Shown in pieces: positions 37,193 through 50,923 of a DNA stretch of 64,000 nucleotides (its first letter is position 1; every line of letters begins with the position of its first letter). The stretch spans positions 2,790,001 through 2,854,000 of the forward strand of contig NW_026944390.1 of NCBI RefSeq assembly GCF_033439725.1, read 5' to 3'. The DNA is from Neurospora tetraspora. Its lineage: Eukaryota; Ascomycota; Sordariomycetes; Sordariales; Sordariaceae. Made by a program: the position numbers and the translations under genes. The notes under the pieces were generated by a model. That model was not told the origin of the DNA. It saw nothing but the letters and a program-made list of their open reading frames with translations, and did not search any database.

Positions 37193-38779
37193 ACTGTCTC
37201 AAATGGGTTGTGGGTAAGGCGGTCAGGGAGCAAGGGGAGGAAGGTTCAACGGTCAAAGCGCATTCTCCTTGGCGTCGAAAATAACTTGGTGCAGTTTTTG
37301 TTTATTGCTTTTACACGTCTCTCTGTATATACCTCTTTGATATCTCGATGCATTGTTTTTTGAAGTTTTTTGACTTGACGGTTACTCGAGGTGAGGTGAG
37401 ATGGGATTGCATGTTTACTTTGACGTCACTCGCGTTACTTGGGGGTTATGCCAGGGACCGAAGAGTTGCGATGGCACATGGCAGTTGCTTGCTTGTGCTC
37501 GTGCTTGGTGCGTTGTACACGTGCGTGCATTTCGAGAACAGTACGGCAGTATGAAGCACACGCCAGAAGCACAGGAAGTGATGAACTGTTCAGGAACGGC
37601 GGGGACTCTTTTTCAGGAACAGGAACTGTAAAACACCGAACAACGTTGGACGCCAAGCAAGCGTTCCTGAAGTTCCTGAACAGCAAGCCTGCAAGCCATT
37701 CTTATAGCCAATAGGATGCACGGAAGAGAGGGGCAGTGCCCAGTCGCCCTGTTCAGGGTTGTGTTGTGGTTGGTTGCCCAGTGACCGACTGGTTGAGGAC
37801 GGGAGTACGGGACAGGATCGAGAACCTGAAATCGACAGGCTATCTGAACAGAGAGTGAAGAAGCAGATGGTATCTTCAGTTCACGGTCAACCAGCCTCCA
37901 AATCTTCAATCTTCAATCCTCAAAACACATGCCGAAAAACAACAACAAGCACGACAAGCTGAACACCCCTCTTCAACTGCTACCCCTGCGCATCAACAAG
38001 CATCTGCCGTCTTCTTCTGCTGCTTCCCCACTGGCAGAATTCATTGGTAGCCAATTGCGGTCGCATTTATCCAGCCTACCAGTAGCCATTGACAAGCATC
38101 CGCCTGCGCAACCCGACCTCCTTCTGCTCTGGGCAAGCGAAAGCCTCCATTGGCGCCGCTTCTCCAGCTTCCACTTCACGAGTGAGCCCAGCCACCGAAT
38201 TGTGGTGCTCCCTCCGCGCCGTCTTTTCAGTGAACGACGGGGAACTACAGGAGTACGACAGACGATTTCACCGCATTTCAACTAAAAGAAGAAAAAAAAG
38301 GGTCCATCTCCTTACGAACAAACGAATTGATCCCCCTTGACTTCACCGCGTGTCCCCGTTAGCAGGTCAGTAGCCCCACGATAGAGGTAACATGAACCTC
38401 CGTTTCCACTTCTCCATTTCTCAGTGGAGGAGGCCCTGAGGGTGGTGACCCGACAGCCGCGATCGATCTAGTGCTAACTGACGCGCAGTAGTCTCCTGTC
38501 GACATTCGACTTTCTATCCAAACGACACTTCACTGTCACTTCACCGCATTGCTGTCTGTCAGTCAGGTACCAGAGTCAATCGATCGTACCAGCAAATCTC
38601 AATCCAACCGAACGACCGGAGAGGGGCCGCGTCCCTTACGATTCTCCAGTCCGTCAGTGACATAGTGGTTGTATACACTCCGCTACTACTACTCACAAGT
38701 CAGGTCCATTCTATCCATCGAATCGAGATCCAGGACAAGGGAAGTCGACAAGTCTCACTCTCACACACCGCCCGACACG
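37193..38779. other. intergenic region upstream of chitin synthase
   Basis: About 1.6 kb. The last 450 bases are C-rich and leader-like. An in-frame upstream ATG at 38669 exists, but the extension (MYTLRYYYS) looks unlike protein. No other gene supported. Confidence 0.5.
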
Positions 38780-41700
38780 ATGGCCGGGTATGGTCACAGC
38801 ACCGGCGGCGGCTTCGGCAGCGGCAGCGGGAGCGGTCCGCCAGGCCCTCAGTACATGCTCCCCCAGTACGATGAAGGCGACGACCCCGATGCCGATGCGA
38901 CACCAACTGGTCAGGGCGTCCGCCTGTTGACGAACCTCGACAACAGCTCGTACATTTCAGTTTCCGAAATAACCAGCCAGAGTTCACATATAGATAATGT
39001 CAGACCGTATGTCATGCCCCTCACACAACCCCTCCATACCAATCCCTCAACCCAGACACATACCCGAACCCAGAGTCCTCCCTTCCATTCCAATACCAGT
39101 CCCAAAACAAAACAAAGCCATGATCGAGTCATCGTGGTCAACACATCCCCTCCTCCTTCCCCTTCCCTGTCCCTGTCAGTACCCAACAAGGGACCCGAGA
39201 ATCAAGAGGACCAAAGAAACAAGACGGACCTGGAGACGCCCCCGACTCCAAACCAAAGAGAGCACGAGGACCCCGAAGACGACTCCGACATGGGAAAGGC
39301 CGTGACGTTTGCTGCCGCGCCAGAGATCCTGGGGAGCGACGACCCTCAACAGCAATACGCCCACCTACCTCACTATCCTCCACCATACAGTCCCTTTCGA
39401 CCCGAGGAGCAAGAGCAATTCCTTTTGCGACAGCAGCAGCGGCAACAACAAGCGGAAGCGCAGCTACAGCAACAAGAAGAATCTCAGCTACGGGGAGGAG
39501 GAAAGTTGCAGAAGAGGAAGAGGCTGGGTCAAGTGAAGCCTCTTAAGCTGTCTGCGCCTTCACCTTCTCTGGCCTTGCCGACAATTCCGGAGGGCGCATC
39601 CCCGCGACGAGCGTCGCTTCGTGAGGCGCGTAAGAAGCAGCAGCAGCGGCAAGGAAGCAAGCAGCGGCCCAGCAACATTACCGAGGAAGGGGACTCTACA
39701 AGATCACTTACACCACCACTCTCCGTTCACTTTGGATCACCAAAAAGGCGAAACTCAGAGGCAGCACGCTCACATATTATTCCTAATCACAGCAGCCGGT
39801 TACGACAAGCTTATGAGCCCTCGATCGACGCCCGCACCTACGAACCATCACTAGATACCCGAACATACGAACCCTCGTTTAGCGATCGACGACACATGTA
39901 CGAACCCTCCATCGACGAACGATCATCGATTATGGACCCCCCACGCATCCCACCACCCGACGGCGGATCTTACGTTTCTTCCTACATGGGCACCGAGAGC
40001 ATGGTTTCGGGACACGGCAGACCATGGAGTCCCGTATCGACTGCCGATTATCGAGTTCCACCACAAGGACGGTACGAGCCTTCAGAGATTGATGGTCATC
40101 CTAGGCCAGGGACACCAGGATCGAGTTATGGAAATGCGCGGCGACCACTTCCCGCGGCACCAGCGCCTTTCCAATACAACAGCCCCAGCCGCGCAATGAG
40201 CCATCATCCACGATATCATGGAGCAGGAGGTTATGCCGACGATGTGACAGTTAGCATGGGGCCGGACGATGATCGAACAGACATATTTGGCCCTGAAACC
40301 GACCTCAGCGAATCGCGGCACCTCAATGATGCTTACGGGTTCCGGTCATCCCAGATAACTCTCAGCGAAGATCCCCACGGCACCCATGCCCGTTCCCGGT
40401 ACGACGACGAAGACGATGTTAGCACTACTTACTCCTCTAACACCGGCACTAGCGCTTCAGGCGTCGACAAATTCGAGCATTACGGCCCCATCCCAGAAGA
40501 AGGCAAACACGAGCGCCGCGGTGTTCGGCCACCACAGATGTCAAGGAAGGAAGTCCAGCTCATCAACGGCGAACTGGTCCTCGAGTGCAAGATTCCGACT
40601 ATATTGTATTCGTTTCTGCCTAGGAGGGACGAGGTTGAATTTACGCACATGCGGTACACGGCCGTTACTTGCGACCCTGATGACTTTGTCAGCAAGGGGT
40701 ATACGTTGCGGCAGAATTTTGGTCGTACTGCTAGGGAGACGGAGTTGTTCATCTGCGTCACGATGTACAACGAGGACGAGTACGGCTTTACACGGACTAT
40801 GCACGCAGTCATGAAGAATATCTCGCATTTTTGCTCGCGAAACAAGAGCAGGACGTGGGGCGCGGACGGGTGGCAGAAGATTGTTGTCTGTGTGGTTTCT
40901 GATGGCCGAGAGAAGATTCATCCTCGGACGCTAGACGCCCTCGCAGCCATGGGTGTCTACCAGCACGGCATTGCCAAGAATTTCGTCAACCAAAAGGCAG
41001 TTCAGGCGCATGTGTACGAGTACACCACGCAAGTGTCTCTGGACAGCGATCTCAAGTTCAAGGGCGCCGAGAAGGGTATCGTGCCATGCCAGATGATTTT
41101 CTGCTTGAAGGAGAAGAACCAAAAGAAGCTCAACTCCCACAGATGGTTCTTCAACGCCTTCGGCAAAGCCCTAAACCCGAACGTGTGTATCCTCTTGGAC
41201 GTCGGAACCCGCCCCGGCGGCACAAGTCTCTACCACCTCTGGAAAGCCTTCGACACGGATTCCAACGTGGCGGGAGCCTGCGGGGAGATTAAAGCGATGA
41301 AGGGGCGGTTCGGCGGGAATTTGCTCAACCCTCTGGTGGCTAGTCAGAACTTTGAGTACAAGATGAGTAATATTCTGGATAAGCCGCTGGAGTCGGTGTT
41401 TGGGTATATCACGGTGTTACCGGGCGCGTTGTCGGCGTATCGGTTTCATGCGCTGCAGAATGATGAGACGGGTCATGGACCGTTGAGTCAGTATTTCAAG
41501 GGCGAGACGCTCCATGGACAGCATGCGGATGTGTTCACGGCGAATATGTATCTGGCGGAGGACCGAATTCTGTGTTGGGAGTTGGTGGCCAAGAGGGGCG
41601 AGAGGTGGGTGTTGAAGTATGTGAAGGGGTGTACGGGTGAGACGGATGTGCCTGGTGAGTTGCCCGCTTGATGAGATGCAGATCCTTTCTGTGTGATGAG

Positions 41701-42922
41701 ATACTAACAGCATGTAGACACCGTCCCGGAATTCGTCTCGCAACGTCGTCGCTGGCTCAACGGTGCCTTCTTCGCCGCCGTCTACTCCCTCGTCCACTTC
41801 CGCCAAATCTGGAAAACCGACCACACCTTCATGCGCAAAGCCCTCCTTCACGTCGAATTCCTCTACCAACTCCTGCAACTCCTCTTCACCTACTTCTCCC
41901 TTGCCAACTTCTACCTCGCCTTCTACTTCATCGCCGGCGGTCTCGCCGATCCCCACGTCGACCCTTTCAACTCTGACGGCCACGTCTCGCGCATCATCTT
42001 CAACATCCTCCGCTACGTCTGCGTCCTGCTCATCTGCACGCAATTCATCATGTCTCTCGGAAACCGTCCGCAGGGCGCCAAAAGGATGTACCTAGCCTCC
42101 ATGATCATCTACGCCGTCATTATGGTCTACACCACCTTCGCCACCGTCTTCATCGTCGTGCGGCAGATCAAACCCAAAAAATCCGACGACCCGGACCTAT
42201 CTCTCGGCAACAACGTCTTCACCAACCTGATCGTCTCCGTGGCTAGTACCCTGGGGCTCTATTTCCTCATGTCCTTTCTGTACCTGGACCCGTGGCACAT
42301 GTTCACTTCAGCAATCCAGTACTTCATTTTGTTGCCGTCCTACATCTGCACCCTCCAGATCTACGCCTTCTGCAACACCCACGACGTCACCTGGGGCACA
42401 AAGGGTGATAACGTCATGCGCACCGACTTGGGAGGAGCCATCGGTAAAGGCAGCACAGTCGAACTGGAAATGCCTTCGGAACAACTCGATATCGACTCCG
42501 GCTACGACGAATGCCTCCGTAACCTCCGCGACCGCGTCCTCGTCCCCGCCGTCCCCGTGTCCGAGGAACAGCTACAGCAGGATTACTACAAATCCGTGCG
42601 TACGTACATGGTGGTCACATGGATGGTCGCCAACGCTACGCTTGCTATGGCTGTTAGCGAGGCTTATGGTAACTCTGAGATTGGGGACAACTTTTACTTG
42701 CGCTTTATCCTCTGGGCGGTGGCCGGCTTGGCGCTGTTTAGAGCGTTGGGGAGTACCACGTTTGCGGTTATTAATCTTGTGTCTGCATTGGTGGAGGGGA
42801 GAGTCAGGCTGAGCTTGAACATGAAGGGGTTTAGGTGGATTAAGGAGAAGTGGGGGGATGCGGATGTGAAGGGCAAGTTTGAGGGGCTGGGGGATAGGGC
42901 TAGGGGGTTGGCGAGGCGGTAA
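38780..42922 (+). CDS. chitin synthase, class I/II type, with long N-terminal extension
   Basis: Two exons: 38780-41654 and 41718-42922 (1359 residues). Donor GTGAGT, acceptor TGTAG; the join gives DVPDTVPEF. About 590 residues of disordered N-terminus (Q, P and S rich, with YEPS repeats) precede the catalytic region. Family motifs follow: [38 protein letters not shown]-equivalent [17 protein letters not shown] and [12 protein letters not shown], then [11 protein letters not shown] and a C-terminal group of membrane helices. The enzyme polymerises UDP-N-acetylglucosamine into chitin at the plasma membrane. [11 protein letters not shown] and overall order suggest class I or II rather than III; exact class needs a tree. 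A further intron in the N-terminus cannot be excluded, though none keeps frame with good signals. Confidence 0.92.
39812..39925 (+). repeat. YEPS tandem repeats in the chitin synthase N-terminus
   Basis: Four copies of YEPS followed by S/L-x-D and R ([32 protein letters not shown]) at about residues 345-382. A fifth, YEPSEID, lies some 55 residues further on. Possible phosphorylation or docking repeat. Confidence 0.85.
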
Positions 42923-44049
42923 TGTGGTGGTGGTTATTTTCGATTCTGATTTCATGATGTTACGGCCTGAACGATCTCTTGGGCTGGGCTTGGGCGGCAA
43001 GCAAGCGAGAGCGAGCGAGCGAGCGAGCGAAGCCTTCAGGTTCGAGGGAGGCAGGCTCTTTTACAGTTATTTCTTTGTTCTTTTCTGACACGCACGATAT
43101 CACGACACATACATACACATCATACGTATGGTATGATTATGGGATTTTTGGGACAGGGTTGGCGGTTTGGCGGCTTGATGATCTTTCAACCTCGAGTTTT
43201 AAACAATGCTCGAAGGGATGGGTTTAGTTGATGATACCACATATTTTTGTTTGGGAATTTGGTTAAGGGGCTAGGAAGGATACCACCAAGGGTTTGGTTG
43301 ATACAGGACAACAACAACAACAACAACGACTGTTTATGTTTGTTTACTTTTGCCCACGAACAAAATGGGATTTGACTTTGGGTCTTGGGTTGAAGATAAT
43401 GTCCTTCACCACTAGGTACTATGTTAGAGTAGTTATGATGTGTTGAGTACATAGAGAGGACAGCTTGAAAAGCGGAATGAAGGTCCTGAGTTAAATGCTA
43501 GAGATTGCATTTATGAATGATCGTGTGGTGATGCTGAGCTAACGAAAATGTTCACATGTTCAAACCTCGATTTGGAAGCAGCATAATACGAAATGAAACA
43601 ATGGTTAATGAGTTGCAGTATACTGTCTTGAACGTTCCTAGGTAGGTATAGAAAAACCAAGCACTCGAACATGGTGCTTCATATTCTATTCATGTTTACA
43701 ACCAAAGTAAACAAACACACCTACCCCTTAACGCCTACTCATGGGGTTCGTAAATCATATTCTGGTCGTGACTCCTGCCTCGCTCGCTCGCTCCCATTCT
43801 ATGTTTTCTCAAAAAGTCGTAAAACTAGTATCCTTCATGTTTGGAATTGCGAAACGGTATGCAATATCGTATCGTAACAGTCGTCAGAGTCGTCATTGTG
43901 GTCGTAAAAGTAAGAAATGGGAACAAGTTGGTATAGGTAATCGCATTTAGTAACCTACCAAGAAATTAGCATTGCCTACTAAACAACATGCACGTGTGTG
44001 GTATATAAGATATCCCTCCCTCTCTACAATCCCAAAAGAAAGAAGAAAA
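42923..44049. other. convergent intergenic region
   Basis: About 1.1 kb between chitin synthase and CHMP7 3' ends. Contains a GAGC microsatellite (43009-43029) and a CAA run (43298-43317). No gene supported. Confidence 0.5.
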
Positions 44050-45588
44050 TCACTCCTCATCACCTGCAAGAGACATACCCTTCATCAACCTCTCCATCTC
44101 CCTTTCTCTCTCTCTTCTGCTCCCCGTCCCCGGCTCAACAACCGGCACACCCCCAATAGCCTCCAACCTCCTCCTGAGCTCCTCCGCCTCGCGTTCCTGC
44201 TCGCGCTCCCTCTCCCTCTCCTCCTCCCTCTCCTCCTCCTTCTTCTCCTCCACAGCCTTCTTCTCTTTCTCCTGCTCAGCCAACATCTCCTCAAATTCAT
44301 CATCAATCTCCTCCTCATCCACTCCCGCAGCGCTAGTACCGGCTTCAGCAAGGATGGTATTAACCTCATCCACCTCCGCCATCTGGTCACGCAGTTTGTC
44401 GACGAGGGACTCGACTCTATCGACGCCGCCGACTTGTTCGTTCAGGCTCTCCAACACCCTGCTGCTGGTCTCCATGACTTTCATCATCGCGACCGAGTCG
44501 CTGGCTTGTTGGATCTTGGCCGCCACGGCTTCTAGTTGTGTCAAGCTTGCGTAGCGCCCCTCCAAAGTTTGCTCGGCTAGTTTCTTTTGCTTCAAAGCCG
44601 CCAGGGCAGCGATCCGGTTCTTGGACTGCACGGCTTGGCGAGCGGTTTTGTCTAGTTCGGAGATACGGCCGGCTAGGAGGTGGGTTTGGTGCGTTAAAGA
44701 GGAGATGAGTTCCTTGATGGAAGCGACGGTGGTGTCTTCTTGTGTTATCTGCTGTTGCTGATGCTGACCGGCGTCATCGGAGGGAGCCTTGATTTTGAAT
44801 GTGGACCCGTCGTAGAGGATGACGTCCTTGTCGCGGGAGAGGAAGACTAACAAAACGTCGAGGTCGGTTTCGGTGAGGAGTTTGGCGTCTGAGCCGGACT
44901 CGAGTTGGACTTGTTCGTTGTAGGTTTGGAGGAAATGTGCTTTGGACCAGGTGCGCTCGAAGCGGCTGTCTGTTAGGGCTGATGCTGTTGTTGCGGCGAA
45001 TTGTTTTCCGGCTTCTTCGACGTTTGCGACTACCACGAATTGGCCCTTGGGTAAACTGTGGGATCGTAACCATTCTGCTACTCCCAACTGCTTTAAGGCC
45101 CAGCCGGCTACGCCCCCGGCGATTCCCAAAGGCGACGGTAGCCATGGCTTGTAGTATATACTCGTTTTGGTGGTGAGGAAGTCGTGTAGCGGCATGAGAT
45201 CCTTAGCAGCCAGTGCTTCCCTAACCACTGTCCCTAAGGCTAGCGGGCGACCGTACTTCTTGGACTCTAAAGCGCGGAGGAGCGATTCATCGGCGTTGAG
45301 AACGAGGAGATTCGGCGTTGAACCTTTTGGGGCGGGCGCAAGGCCGGAGCGGGCGAGGTGTGCAAGGGCGGAACGCCAGGCGGAGATGTTGGCCTGGTAG
45401 CCGTCGGGATTAAGAGTGCGGAGGGAAGTGAAGTCGGAGTAGAGGGCTGGGAGGCGGGCTCTGGTGAGAAGGAGGGTTAGCTGGGAACACAGAGAGGCAG
45501 GCGGCAGCAGTCGGGTGGGCAAGACGTACTTCCTGAAGCTAGGCTCGTGTTCGACTAGGTAGTCGACTAGGGATTGTTGGTTGCTCAT
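44050..45588 (-). CDS. CHM7: ESCRT-III-related Snf7-family protein, CHMP7 type
   Basis: Two exons on the minus strand: 45588-45530 and 45460-44050 (489 residues). The 69-nt intron (GTACGT, CTAAC, ACCAG) has no stop and is a multiple of three, so the frame also reads through it. Removal gives SFRKARLPALYSDFTSLRTLNPDGYQ (partly quoted), continuous as in fungal relatives. Residues 1-220 form the CHMP7-type N-terminal region; from about 275 a Snf7 coiled core follows (LLAGRISELDKTARQA, AALKQKKLAEQTLEGRYASL), then VEEKKEEEREEE charged repeats. CHMP7/Chm7 recruits ESCRT-III to the nuclear envelope for sealing and pore quality control. Start at MSNQQSL; an in-frame ATG at 45732 would add 48 unlikely residues. 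Confidence 0.88.
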   Translation of the reverse strand: MSNQQSLVDYLVEHEPSFRKYVLPTRLLPPASLCSQLTLLLTRARLPALYSDFTSLRTLNPDGYQANISAWRSALAHLARSGLAPAPKGSTPNLLVLNADESLLRALESKKYGRPLALGTVVREALAAKDLMPLHDFLTTKTSIYYKPWLPSPLGIAGGVAGWALKQLGVAEWLRSHSLPKGQFVVVANVEEAGKQFAATTASALTDSRFERTWSKAHFLQTYNEQVQLESGSDAKLLTETDLDVLLVFLSRDKDVILYDGSTFKIKAPSDDAGQHQQQQITQEDTTVASIKELISSLTHQTHLLAGRISELDKTARQAVQSKNRIAALAALKQKKLAEQTLEGRYASLTQLEAVAAKIQQASDSVAMMKVMETSSRVLESLNEQVGGVDRVESLVDKLRDQMAEVDEVNTILAEAGTSAAGVDEEEIDDEFEEMLAEQEKEKKAVEEKKEEEREEEREREREQEREAEELRRRLEAIGGVPVVEPGTGSRREREREMERLMKGMSLAGDEE

Positions 45589-46387
45589 GTTGTTGGGTAT
45601 CTGGATATCGTTGCGCGGAAAATTGGAATCGAAGTCAAAGGTAGGACCGAAAAAGAGAGGAGGGAATCGCGGTCGTCGATGATGTGCGATGCGCCGGTTG
45701 GGAACCTTGGTGGCTTGCGACAACAAGACCAAAACAAAAGCTCAAGAAGCAGCAAGTGCATGCCACCAGGCAGGCTTGGATTGGCTGACACACGTGTCGT
45801 TTCGAGTCAATGGGCGCGCAAAGAATTGGATGGGCGCAAGCAGCCTAGCCTGGCGGTGGTGATGAGATGCAGAAAGAAGATTTGGGGAAGAAAACAAATC
45901 GAGGTTGGATGGAATTTGGGCTGTCGTCACTGTGGTGATCGAGTTACAGTGGGCTTTCCTTATCTTACCTCTATCAGTCATAGACCAGATGGACCCCTGT
46001 TGATCTGCTTTCATGTGATACCACCCAAACCTCAAGGTGAAGAGACCACAACAACATGAAGAGTTAGAGTGGTGGAACCTCTAGGATACAATCGGAAGTT
46101 CTTTCAGAAGTGATCATTCATGATTGTTTAAATTCAAGAAAGAGTGGCGTTGAAGGAACCGGTCACAGACAATGCAAGGGATGGGGCTTCCCCCTTCTTA
46201 TCCAGCATCTAAGCCAGCCACAAGCGTCTGTCTCAACGATCTATTGTATTCACAACACCATGATATCTTTCCCACTGCCCATACCCACCTACATGAACTC
46301 CAAACGCCAGCCAGCTAGTCCAACAGTTTCCAAATCCCACTCAAACGAATTCCGTAGAGTTTAAACTTCTTTGTAACCCATCATATT
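45589..46387. other. intergenic region between CHMP7 promoter and MCM6 3' end
   Basis: About 800 bp. CHMP7 upstream sequence and MCM6 3' flank. No gene or strong motif. Confidence 0.5.
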
Positions 46388-49457
<3,070 letters not shown>

Positions 49458-50923
49458 CTTGGTGGTGTCTGTGTTTGGAATCTGGTGTTGAATCGGTCCA
49501 CCTGGGTATCAAGAAGAGTTGGTGGAGATGGGAAGTTGTTGAGGTCAAGTATGAAGTATGAAAGCCCAAGGGATCAAGGGACTCGTTAGTGGATCGAGGG
49601 GAAACTGTGAACGAGGGGATCTCCTCCCTGTCAAGAAAACACGATAAAACGCGCCAGAAAAGCTGAAGCGCGCCAAGACCAGGAAGCTGGCGCGTACAAG
49701 TGGGGCCAGTTTTTAATGGCCTCGCTAATAGGGTACAGGTCGTGTATATGCATACTATCCGTCATTGACAGTAGTGATTCATCTAATGAAGTATTCTCCT
49801 CAAAGCAACACTGTTGCCGTAACGATGCATCGCCATTCGACCTTGACCGGTTCCCTCACCTTGCTCAAAGTCACAATGTCTGTTGTGTTCAAACGACAAC
49901 CGACTTGACATTATTCACAGTGTGGCTCATAGTCCCCGATTCTCTCCCAATGGTTCTCATTCTGAGGTAGTCCAGCAAGATGCTCCTTCCTCACAAGCCG
50001 TTGGAAAATGGAAGGTGCTCCTTCCCCTTCAAGAAATATTTTCTCTTTTCTCGCTGATTTTTCGAGCAACGAAAAAGAAATTTTCGTCGGTTTAGTTGTG
50101 TTTCTTCAGTGTCTCTTCACCTTGTCAAGTGTCTCCCGTCGCGATCGTCGTCGCTCTGTCGGTCCATCTCTTGGATTCGCTCCCACACCACTCTGCCTTC
50201 CACATCTCTCTTTTTTTTCGATCATTTTCATCATGTTCGCTGGATCTTCGACCGTTCAAATCCATTTACCAGCACTACCATGGTGTCATGCTAATCAAAA
50301 TCTGACAGCTGCCAGGCCGAGTCCTCAATGGTCACCTATTATAACACCGGAGTTATGTCAGACAAGGTACAACACTAATCAACATAAGAAGGTGAGGATA
50401 TTGAGGTCGAACCAGTCAGAAGCGGTCCCGATCATGCTCGGTCTCAAACTCCAACATCCCCGGAGAATACAACCTGCAGTGCTACCACAATTTCATCTGG
50501 GCTGATAGGCTTTAGCCGAGAGAGTCAGCCGTTTACTGCTCGGAACCAGGAAGCTCGCCCGGATCTGTCGGCGGCCAAGAAGGCCATGTCCTTGCTCCGG
50601 CTTGCTTGACGTGACGACCTTCTGCAATCTGGTATCCGCCTGCCCCCCGATCAGATCTCTGGGTAGGAACACCATGTAGGTGGGCAGCGTGGCAGCGAAC
50701 TTGATCTATCTTTGGCACTTAACCGCTTTTCTGGCGTCTCAGCTTCTACTACCACTTCAGAGGCGAACAGCAACGTCAGGTTAGTACAGTCTGTTGACAT
50801 CAGAGATGGATCGACAAGCGAAACAACGAGACTTTCATTGCTGACTCGGCTAAACAGAGCTATGTGTCAGAGGATCGGACCTGGGCCGCGCTATTTTCGG
50901 ATTTAATCAGTCAAACGACCACG
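49458..50923. other. divergent intergenic region, MCM6 / caspase-like gene
   Basis: About 1.5 kb. It holds the CGCG cluster near MCM6 and a probable 5'-leader intron of the caspase-like gene (50780-50857: GTTAGT, CTAAAC, ACAG). After that intron a 14-codon upstream frame (ATG at 50862, ending near 50906) precedes the main ATG. No other gene. Confidence 0.5.
49649..49695 (-). promoter_or_regulatory. cluster of MCB/E2F-like sites upstream of MCM6
   Basis: Three CGCG-core motifs in 47 bp, 190-240 bp upstream of the MCM6 ATG: ACGCGCC at 49649-49655, GCGCGCC at 49668-49674 and GGCGCGT at 49689-49695. Two contain ACGCG, the MBF core. MBF is known to drive G1/S genes in yeasts; binding here is inferred. 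Confidence 0.6.

Noticed and set aside
33552-37256. 1234-codon open frame on the minus strand over MET5
   Set aside because: It mirrors the strongly biased MET5 codons, which avoid TTA, CTA and TCA, so the antisense frame has no stops. It has no domain and MET5 explains the sequence fully.
39007-39179. Possible intron in the chitin synthase N-terminus (GTATGT to CTGTCAG)
   Set aside because: Good splice ends, but removing 173 nt shifts the long conserved downstream frame.
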